Positions 56,155 to 64,000 of a stretch of 64,000 nucleotides of DNA are shown piece after piece. A model generated the notes under the pieces. The model was not told the origin of the DNA, did no database searches, and was given only the letters and a program-made list of their open reading frames with translations. The stretch lies in the NCBI RefSeq assembly GCF_021869535.1, contig NW_026262581.1, forward strand, positions 78,211,955 through 78,275,954, in the 5' to 3' direction. A program made the translations under genes and the position numbers. The DNA comes from Mytilus californianus (Eukaryota > Mollusca > Bivalvia > Mytilida > Mytilidae). The number at the start of each line of letters is the position of its first letter. Positions within the stretch are counted from its first letter, which is position 1.

Positions 56155-56495
56155 CAGGTTAGAGTGAAGGTTGGCGCCTGTTAAAACGTTTAATCCCGCT
56201 GCATTTTTATACACCTGTCCTAAGTCAGGAGCATGTTGTTCAGTAGTTGTCGTTTGTTGGTGTTGTTCATTGGTGTTTCTTGTTTCTCATATAGATTAGA
56301 CCGTTGGTTTTCCTGTTTGAATTGTTCTACACTAGTCATTTTGGAGCCCTTAATAGCTTGCTGTTCGGTCTGAGCCAAGTTTCCGTGTTGAAGGCAATAC
56401 TTTGATCTATAATTGTTAACTTTTAATACATTTGACTCGGATGGAGAGTTGTTTCATTGGCACTCATACCACATCTTCTTATTTATATTAGAAGC
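56155..56495 (-). repeat. Family A repeat, reverse orientation
   Basis: GGTTGGCGCCTGTTAAAACG, TAAGTCAGGAGCATGTTG, TAGATTAGACCGTTGGTTTT, TCATTGGCACTCATACCAC. Confidence 0.75.
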
Positions 56496-56709
56496 AAGTT
56501 GATAATTTATAATATTATTGTTAATTCAAATAAAAAATACAAATGTTAAGAGTAACGTAACCTGATAGAGTTATGGGCCACGTCTATACATTTATTATAA
56601 TTTTAGAATTACTACTGAATAATGATACATTTTACAATCTATTAATGTATAATCTAAAACATTTGATGTGGTATCATTATCATGTTTATATCGGGTGCAT
56701 ATATTACAG

Positions 56710-56934
56710 ATAACCTTACACCATTTGGCACAGCTACGCAAAGTTCTCACTTCGGAGGCGATTATGGTAAACCAGAAAATGCTATAAAACCACCTATATC
56801 AAATAAATGGGGTTTGTATATATGTACCCATACACATGTAGACCGTTATAGAACACCAGCAGATTGGTGGATGTTTCAATTTTCATTCGGATCTGCATAC
56901 ATCACAGACATAACTATTTACTATAGAGAAGGCT
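56710..56934 (+). CDS. Ectodomain exon 1: fucolectin/F5-8C-like, N-terminal half
   Basis: Acceptor ATATTACAG, donor GTAAGT, 225 nt, phase 1-1. Reads NLTPFGTATQSSHFGGDYGK and PENAIKPP, then DWWMFQFSFGSAYITDITIY. N-L-A/T...A-x-Q-S-S and the W-W-x-x-x-F/L-G strand are typical of galactose-binding F5/8C-like (fucolectin) domains. Confidence 0.85.
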
Positions 56935-59905
56935 GTAAGTATACACACAAATACATCATTATTAATACCATAGACATTTTTATGCTAAAGTAACTTGGAA
57001 AAGGGAGGCAAAAGATACAAAAGGGATATTCAAACTCATAAGTCGAAAATAAATTGACAACGCTATGTCTAAAAAAAAAAGACCAACAGACAAACAATTG
57101 TACACAAAAAACAACATAGAAAACTAAAGACTGAGCGACACAAACCCTACCAAAAACTGGAGGTCATCTCAGGTACTCTGGAAGGGTAAGCAGATCCTCC
57201 TCTACATGTGGCACCCGTTATATTGCTCATGTTGGTACAAACCCGGCAATAAGTCTAATTTGGTAGGTCACATTCGGGCAAAGGGGACGGCTATCATCCG
57301 TTAAACGGATATTCCATAACAGTCAACCAACTCGTGATGGCGTCCGTAAAATTAACGAAAGGATGATTTCAACTTCACCACTTGGAATTCTTGGTTTAAT
57401 AACTTCCTTGTGAGCAGCAACCCTCTATCAATGATAGCAAATACAAGGCCTTGAATATCATATCTACTGGGAGATATATACTCCGTATGCAGGCGCTGCT
57501 GGAATGTTAATACATATAAATTGAAAGTTCACAATTGGGAAGATGAAATAATCTCTTTTGTCGTAAAGTTTGGTTTTCAACCGGCCCTTATTGTCAATCT
57601 CTAGATGTAAGTTGAACACTCTTCTGACAAAACCTACAAAACCTTCAAGGTATTGTAAATGTATCATTAAACTAAATATTTCGATTCAACGAGATATATG
57701 TATGTTAGATATGAATATAATGTCAACGGATTTTTAAAAAATATGACAGGTTTTTTAAATACTCGGTTGGAGACAACATACTCGGCAGTTTTAAACAACT
57801 ATTACCACTTCATTATTCTCTACTGGTAAAATGTCCGCTAACATTTATGTTTTGTAATTGCTTATTCATAGTTGCATCAATAAAGTATGCTGGTGATAAA
57901 AAATGAAAACAATACTTTTTAAATTGGATACACCAAAAACGCTTTCTTGGATTTACCTTCACCAGGAACTTTCAAACAAAATATTTGATTGTCAAGGATG
58001 TATAAGAACCGAAATAATTGAAGAGCTATATGACCAAAAAGTACCTAAACATATAAACATAATAGCCAAATTCATCTAAGGTCAACTTTACTATCAAAGA
58101 TCTGCTATCGTTACATTGCTAACGTTAAAATCTAAACCTGGATTATTTTTTGTGTTACAGTTGCTCGTCGTATGGATGGATTTAAATTATGTGTGACCAA
58201 TACATCATCTATTCCACATGACAGTGATTCCTGTTATGAAGATCCCGATTCAGGTCTTCCAAATATCACTCAGACTTTTTCTTGGAATCAACTTGGAAAG
58301 TATGTCACTTATTACGATAACAAAGGATCAACAGAGGAAAATGGTCGCTACGATGGACCTGTTGTAGAGTTATGTTACGTTGCCATTAATGGTAGGTTCA
58401 TCACTATTGTGTAAAGAATTTTCATATTTTCCACTATAATAATTTGTCCCTTTCTTAACTTGGTTTTTAATTTCTTCCACATATTTAGCTTTTAACAATA
58501 AGTATGATTACAGCTTCTAAATTTTCGGCTTAGCTGCATTTTACGCATATCCTGGATCATGGAGAGAGAGAGAGACAGAAAAATTAATTAAGTGAGCTCA
58601 ACCTTGCAAATATAAGTTTAAATCACACTTTAAACAACTAGAACTAAAAATGTATAATGAGTATAACTAATGAAACATTCTAATCAAGGTTTATACTAAC
58701 GAAAGCAAACATTTTGTATAACAGATAAATTTTAATGATCGACAAAAAACTGTGCAATTTTATAATTAATTTTGAATATAGTTCTAAATGAATCAGCGAT
58801 TAATTCTTTTAGTCGTTTAAACTATTATTCTTTTCAGGATGTCAAAAAAGTTTCTGGGGAAGTAATTGTGAGACAAAGTGTGCCGAAAATTGCATCGAAG
58901 GTAATTGTTTCCCAGAAAATGGTTCTTGTGTTTGGGGATGTGACCCTACAAACTGTTTAAATGATGTTTGCAATAAAGATACGGCAGTTTGTACTGACGG
59001 TTGTAAGAAAAGAAGAACCGGAAGCCATTGTTACAAATGTAAGTGATTATGTAACAATATTATATATAGATGGTATGTAATAATATAAAGTTAAGCTTCT
59101 TTATGTCATAATCGTATACTATCAACGTGAACAAAATATAACAGCCTTATTGTAACTTATAAACCTACTAAAATGAGCAAATAAGCAGTGCCCAGTATAC
59201 GTACGTTAATGTATTAAATAACACAATTGTAATGTGGCTCTATTTAGATATTTTATGAATGATGTTATATACTGAAACTACAGTCGAAACTACAGTCGAA
59301 ATTCACTTAGACAAATTTCAATAGGACACTTTTGACTATGTTGTTCTTGTCTTTTTGATTTTAATGATCAGAAACGAAAAACTTATAGCACCATTTATGT
59401 ATAGTGCCAGCATGTCATTTTAGAATTAATTTCAGTACGCTTGTTAACAAAAATTTATAAATTTGGAAAGTCATCGATATGGTTTTCCAAACTTTTGTTC
59501 GCCAGCTATCTAAAATTATTGAAATACGACTTGCGAGTATTATAAATCATTTGAAAAAAAACTTATCCGAATAGAAATCGGTATTAAACTGTGCATATTT
59601 GCCAGATCTGTATATTAACAAACGTGTTTTGATAAATGGTTTGTTGACATATACACACAGCTTTTTATTCCAAGTATTCGTTACAAATATTTTCTGCAAT
59701 GGAAACATATTAACTACATCTTTTGTCACAGATAACCTGGCTTCAGACAGTTTGGTCACACAGAAGCCAAGCGGTAGTCTAGCGGCCAGTTTAGCTATTG
59801 ACGGAAGTAAAATTTCATGTTCCAGAACTCAAGGATCTACTGTAACATTTCATGTTGATCTCATGAAAGCAAGCATTGTAACAGGAATATTTATAACATT
59901 TGGTG
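56710..59905 (+). CDS. Secreted/receptor ectodomain gene: F5/8C-like + EGF-like + second F5/8C-like (probable RPTP paralogue), four exons
   Basis: Exons 56710-56934, 58161-58391, 58838-59038 and 59732-59905 are all + strand, all enter after one base of a codon and leave after one base, and all have AG/GT borders. The first two form a fucolectin/F5-8C-like domain (NLTPFGTATQSSHF, GKPENAI, DWWMFQF, ITDITIYYREG, then GFKLCVTNTSSIP, VVELCYVAI). The third is a cysteine-rich EGF-like module. The fourth begins a second F5/8C-like domain (NLASDSLVTQKP, AIDGSKISCS). Such domains bind glycans or other surface ligands outside the cell. Bivalve RPTPs often have this ectodomain order, and another RPTP lies upstream on the same strand, so a tandem paralogue is likely. 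Neither a signal-peptide exon nor any membrane or phosphatase exon is visible: the gene starts unseen and continues past 59905. Confidence 0.75.
56998..57680 (-). pseudogene. RT relic: C-terminal region plus tail, in intron 1
   Basis: On the minus strand 57620-57464 reads FNLHLEIDNKGRLKTKLYDK, RDYFIFPIVNFQFICINIPA and APAYGVYISQ. Positions 56998-57370 are the usual tail. Frames are broken downstream (57360-57460). Antisense to the host gene. Confidence 0.75.
57945..58060 (-). repeat. Family C repeat in intron 1
   Basis: ACCTTCACCAGGAACTTTC, GTCAAGGATGTATAAGAACC, AATTGAAGAGCTATATGACC. Confidence 0.6.
58161..58391 (+). CDS. Ectodomain exon 2: F5-8C-like, C-terminal half
   Basis: Acceptor TTGTGTTACAG, donor GTAGGT, 231 nt, phase 1-1. 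FARRMDGFKLCVTNTSSIPH, DSDSCYEDPDSG, then GRYDGPVVELCYVAIN. The R-x-x-G-F-x-L-x-V-x-N strand and the closing V-x-L-C-Y/E strand complete the domain of exon 1. Confidence 0.88.
58392..58837. other. Ectodomain gene intron 2
   Basis: A GAGAGAGAGAGAGACAGA microsatellite at 58561-58578; otherwise nothing. Confidence 0.6.
58838..59038 (+). CDS. Ectodomain exon 3: cysteine-rich EGF-like module
   Basis: Acceptor TTCTTTTCAG, donor GTAAGT, 201 nt, phase 1-1. GCQKSFWGSNCETKCAENCI, CFPENGSCVWGCDPTNC, VCTDGCKKRRTGSHC. Regular Cys spacing with W-G-x-N-C and G-x-x-C ends, as in MEGF-type EGF/laminin-like repeats. Confidence 0.88.
59039..59731. other. Ectodomain gene intron 3
   Basis: AT-rich, with a short direct repeat ACTACAGTCGAAA at 59277-59300. 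No exon seen. Confidence 0.6.
59732..59905 (+). CDS. Ectodomain exon 4: start of second F5-8C-like domain
   Basis: Acceptor TTTTGTCACAG, donor GTATGT, 174 nt, phase 1-1. NLASDSLVTQKPSGSLAASL, AIDGSKISCSRTQGS, VTFHVDLMKASIVTGIFITF. N-L-A...A-I/V-D-G...C-S and F-x-V-D-L are the usual strands of the first half of this fold. The partner exon was not found in the remaining 4 kb. Confidence 0.82.
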
Positions 59906-60536
59906 GTATGTAAGATAACAGATAATAATTACTATAATGAATACTATAAACATCAACTTTAAAAACCACATTAATCTAATGACAGGATAATTTATCAATA
60001 CACGTGGAACGAGTATTTAAAGTTTTAAAAATATCAACGTACTCTTCATTGTGGGATGGACCATCTGTATGTGCGATTTCGAGTTTTCAGTAATTGTTAC
60101 AAGGGCAATTAAATATTTGCTGATTCTTCCACTTGAATATTAATATGTAAGGTTTTTTTCATGTCGTCTGATATCTTTTTTCTGTAAATACACGTCAAAC
60201 TGTTATTATACATGTTATAAAGGTAAACTTTTTCATAAATATTGATATTCAGGCAATCTATATGATCAAAGCAGTAAAGACTACATATTCAGCTGTTTCA
60301 TTGTGAATTCTCTTTTTCATCCCTTCATTAGTTTATTGTTTTATCATCATAATTTTAAAATATCTTAGCATAAAGGACATATGTACATCTTTACAACTCT
60401 GTATAAAATTAGGAAGAATCCCTATAAAATAAAATCATTATATATTTAGATACATGATTGAACGATTATTAACAAATACATTCATTGTTAGATTTGCCAA
60501 TCGAAATATTGACCAAGGTTTAGTGTTATTGATTTG
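59906..60536. other. Probable intron after exon 4, nothing recognised
   Basis: No convincing next exon; an AG at 60253-60254 gives the right phase but not a plausible F5/8C sequence. Confidence 0.4.
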
Positions 60537-60539
60537 TTA

Positions 60540-60755
60540 TTCACTCTTTACTACATCCAGAAAGGCATTTAAACTCTCTCTCATACAAAGTTGACTTAAG
60601 ATGGATTTGGTCATTATTTTAGTCCCTTTTTGATCATATAGCTCTTCAACTGGTTCGATTCTTATGCATCCTTGGCTTTCAAATATTCGGTTTTGAGCGT
60701 TCCTAATGAAAGTAAATCCGGAAAAGCACTCCAGACGCATGAAAGTTATAAAGTG
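60540..60755 (+). repeat. Family C repeat, best copy
   Basis: TTTGATCATATAGCTCTTCA, TGCATCCTTGGCTTTCAAAT, TTGAGCGTTCCTAATGAAAG, CCAGACGCATGAAAG. Reverse complement open over 67 codons, so the family may derive from coding sequence. Confidence 0.65.
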
Positions 60756-60783
60756 TTGTTGTCAGTTTTTACTATTGTTATAT

Positions 60784-61556
60784 ATACCGTATATCGGCTT
60801 GTTTTCGCGTGTGTTTAATTTTTGCTTTGTTCGCGGCAGCTAAAGAAACGCAAGCATTTGACACCGCGTAAATTTACCTGCATATGCCCAGATTTACTGC
60901 TGTTGCATACATTATACTGTATATTATCGAGTATTCACGAATATGATACGTATAGACTGTTCTCAACTAAAGAAGAAATAACTTTATATATAAAATCAGT
61001 CTTTTGTGTTAACCGACAGATCACAAGAATATACATATTTAATCAAAATTTAATTAAAATCTCTCGTTTCATAATAATTAAATTGGCTTATTATACATGT
61101 CATACCTTTGAAAACACAGCAATCAGTGACAAGTTCCAAATGTTTATTAGCGACGATCTATTCAATGTTGTTTTACACCGAATATTTTGCATATTAGATG
61201 TAAAAAAAATGAAAAATCATATGGAAATTTGCAAAAATACATGCTTTAAAATGTTAAAACTGTTAAACCATCGCAACTTCCAATTTCAGAATGTCACAAT
61301 GTACATTATTTACTTTCTTGAAAGATCTCCGAATTATGTGTATTTAAGATTGTAGTACTCGTATTCATTTGTAACCGATAATCTGTCAGTTAATAAAGTT
61401 TATGTCGTTTACATCTCTATCAATACGGTACAGTGATTTTTTCGTATGTGCTTTCCCATTCAGCAAAAATTATACACATCGAAAATGCAAACTGCCCCAT
61501 TTTATCATCAAATCACGAAAAAGAGCAGACGCGAAAAAAAACCAGATATACGGTAT
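60784..61556 (+). mobile_element. 773-bp TIR element containing a 177-codon open stretch
   Basis: Ends ATACCGTATATC (60784-60795) and GATATACGGTAT (61545-61556) are perfect inverses, followed inward by TTGTTTTCGCGTGTG and GACGCGAAAAAAAAC as a looser inverse. TA flanks fit a TA target duplication. The open stretch 60822-61355 has no recognised domain and strongly AT-rich codons, so it is probably not a transposase. Confidence 0.6.
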
Positions 61557-62120
61557 TAGGGAAAATATTTGGTTCATTTTTTGACAGGTTAGATTTATTT
61601 TTCGAAACATATGTAAATTAAGACCTGTAGATGTTTTCACATGTAAAATTCACCTAAATGTATTTTTAGATCTGTATTGGTTGTGAATGTAATAGGATAC
61701 AATGTACTCCTATGTTTGCCCTTTAGCATTATGGTAGACTTAAATGCTCTGAAGCATATTTAAAAAATACTATAATGAAAATTATAAATGCTTATTTGAT
61801 GACAAAATGAAATGCTCAATGGGTCAATCAGACAATAAAATATAAAAGAACAGTCATAATCAGAATGTCAAACATTATGACCGGCAGGACGGCTTTTTGT
61901 TTCTTGTGTCGCCGATTTTTATATTCGTTTTTTTTGTAGTGTCTAGTTAACTAGTTCTTTTTAAGGAAGTATTTTCAGCTCGGTCAATATGCACGTAGTT
62001 ACAGTATCGGATCAATTTCAATGAATACTACTGTTTCAAAACACACAATAAACATCAGGATAAAATATTTGCATCAACAGTGAAGTCTTTTCCAGAGAAC
62101 GTCATTAGAATGTAGTACTT
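61557..62120. other. Nothing recognised
   Basis: AT-rich; no exon seen. Confidence 0.4.
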
Positions 62121-62139
62121 GCAACCTTAGGCGTTACTA

Positions 62140-62265
62140 TTTTAGCGATCAGTCAGCAGTCATCGATCAGTCACCGATCAGTCAGGTCGCGTCAAACTCA
62201 CGTCACCAATCCGTCAGAAGCCTAGTGAAAACCTTTGACTGATCGAACGGATCGAACGGATTAAA
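62140..62265. repeat. GATCAGTCA word cluster
   Basis: CGATCAGTCAGCAGTCATCG, ATCAGTCACCGATCAGTCAG and GATCGAACGGATCGAACGG: short direct repeats in a GC-richer patch. Confidence 0.5.
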
Positions 62266-62297
62266 ATTTATGGCGGACTGAACTGTTCTTCTATAAG

Positions 62298-62580
62298 TCA
62301 TATGTTGAACTCATACAAATTACGGAATCTTACCTTCGTTTCTTTAATTCTGTATCTGTATGTTACTCGAGGCAGGATTCGATCGTGGATATATGCGCAC
62401 AGGAAGGAGAGCTCGATGGGTAGTCCAACTGCCGTGAATCCCTCAACTGTCATTTGGGCTATTGTTTTCGGAAAGAGGAGTTCTTTCGGGTTGTCTGATT
62501 TGCAATCTTTCATTTTGAATGATCTTCTATTTCGGATTTCTTGTCTTTCTACGATGTTCGTGTCTAGGAATTCACTTTAG
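62298..62580 (-). other. Open stretch on both strands, possible coding relic
   Basis: Minus strand 62580-62298 is open and includes KELLFPKTIAQMTVEGFTAV and ELSFLCAYIHDRILPRV. The plus strand is open too. GC higher than the flanks. Could be an exon or retroelement relic; no family recognised. Confidence 0.25.
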
Positions 62581-64000
62581 TTTTTTTGCATTGACTTGGC
62601 GTAATTAAAATGGCATCACGGAACTATACGAAATACGGAGGCCCGACATTTTATCATTGATCATTCAGCAAAGATTTCAACACTAAAATTTTATGTTTGT
62701 AAGAAGACAACAGAAGTATGCAGATTAAACTAAAAATTAAATCTCAAAGAATTGAGATGGTCGTAAATATATAGCCATATTTTTCAAACCCAATGAGTGT
62801 TAAACACGATGTTTATTGCGATTGGGTAATCTTCGAAATTGGACGAAAATGCTCTTAAAATCAATTGATCAAATATTATAAATTTCTGTGAATTAAGTTC
62901 AATGGAATAAAGAAATATACAAGTGGCACACATTAAAACATGCAAACACAATATAAAGTTTAAGTATCTTTTACATTATATTATTTAAGAAATAATTCAT
63001 GGCAGCCGTAGATTTGTTTTCATTTAACCATGGGTTATGCATTTATATTCTATTATTTTATCCCGAGCAATAGCCGGAAGCATACATATGACGTCATCTT
63101 GTTTAGTTGCCGAAGACGATAACATCATTTCGCGGAATTTTCATTTTATGAAATTTTACAACGAAAAATAATGAAAATGGACTGATTTGTTTATTTTGCT
63201 TTAGAATAGGGATAACTGTATTGTATCTGAATATTGGCCTACGTAAACCATGGGTTTTTGCAGTGGAAAATTGAGTATACCTGGTAGTATAAATAAGTTG
63301 GGCGTAACGCGGAACAGCCAGTTTTGTGTATTTATGCGCTTGCGCTAAAAGTAGATATACTGTGATTATACTGGTTGACGATATATAGGTCGTCATATTA
63401 GAATCAAATTTTATAAAACATAACTTATTCAGAGGCATTTTAAATGACTGATTGCAAACACCAGTGCGTTATTGCCATTAATAAACAAGACGAACAACCT
63501 TTTATTATCTTTCCTCTGATATTCGTCATATTTTATGGGGAAAACATCCTGATGTTCATAAAAAAAACTAATACCAAAAGGCAGTTCTTAATTTCAATTA
63601 AAATAAAGAATATAACTTCTTACTTATTAAACACAAACAAAATTTTATTTTATTTTCTGTGATAATCATCATATTTTATGAAACAACAACCCATCCAGAT
63701 GTATAAAAGGTACTATAATCCAACGGCGGTTCATGATTTCTATTACTGTGCTTATTCAGTTGCCTTTGGGGTATCATAACAGCAATGGCTAAAATAGTTT
63801 ACCAAATTGCAGTTTGAATTCTTCTCCAACAAACTGGTAAAATATTTTAACAAATTGATTCAGTGAAAGTTTGTTAGTATGAAGTGATTGCAGTGAAATA
63901 AAAGGTAATACTTACCATCCGGCTCCAGTTAGTTGATGTCTATGTCATGAATTTCAAACAAAATATAAATGACTGACTATAATATGAGTAACTGGTTTCA
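62581..64000. other. Right edge, nothing recognised
   Basis: A 111-codon minus-strand open stretch (63103-63438) shows no domain. No F5/8C, transmembrane or phosphatase exon of the downstream gene was found. Confidence 0.4.

Noticed and set aside
60255-60370. Next exon of the ectodomain gene (phase-1 acceptor at 60253-60254)
   Set aside because: Weak pyrimidine tract, and the translation (GNLYDQSSKDYIFSC) does not look like the second half of an F5/8C domain.
63103-63438. 111-codon minus-strand ORF
   Set aside because: No domain, no splice context, composition like random AT-rich DNA.

Overview
Eukaryotic DNA, AT-rich and gene-poor, with short exons separated by long introns and many degenerate interspersed repeats. 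The repeat families (a GCCGTACGGCCTTCAAC family, a GGGCAATAACTCC family, ACGCCCGTC-ended elements and an IPKLHK-type reverse transcriptase) and the domain content point to a marine bivalve, most likely a mytilid mussel. That identification comes from recognition of the families, not from a search.

Two gene fragments are well supported, both on the + strand. (1) Positions 1482-17886 hold the last ten exons of a receptor-type protein tyrosine phosphatase (RPTP). Its 5' part lies upstream of the window. The exons splice in one consistent frame (1200 nt, 399 codons plus stop). They encode the second half of an intact catalytic domain D1 (WPD loop, HCSAGVGRTG signature, Q-loop), a linker, and a complete second domain D2 that has lost its catalytic residues (WPD to WQG, HC-x5-R to VC-x5-K). 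The stop is at 17884-17886 and an AATAAA follows at 17929. (2) Positions 56710-59905 hold four phase 1-1 exons of a second gene: a fucolectin/F5-8C-like domain over two exons, a cysteine-rich EGF-like exon, and the start of another F5/8C-like domain. It runs off the right side. This is the ectodomain type seen in bivalve RPTPs, so the two genes are probably tandem paralogues; that link is inferred.

The 39 kb between them (about 17.95-56.7 kb) has no convincing host gene. It is a mosaic of repeats: reverse-transcriptase relics (best at 24.33-25.56 kb), several copies of a common mussel repeat (family A), TIR-bounded non-autonomous elements (27.2-28.8, 29.5-30.3, 31.1, 45.0-46.1, 48.15-48.75 kb), foldback palindromes (18.7, 22.6, 29.0, 33.7, 42.05 kb), a ~500-bp inverted duplication (42.26-42.75 against 46.18-46.69 kb), and a large tandem repeat carrying paired ACTTCCGGT sites (50.0-52.3 kb).

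The most notable observations are: a 24-copy, 49-bp minisatellite ending 28 bp before an RPTP exon, with a decayed copy of that same exon on its far side; a 1.08-kb TIR element dense in the HpaI palindrome GTTAAC and in 31-bp hairpin units; a 0.6-kb element for which a paralogous empty site lies in the same window; and a group of palindromes whose arms differ but whose central loops are all GC-rich.
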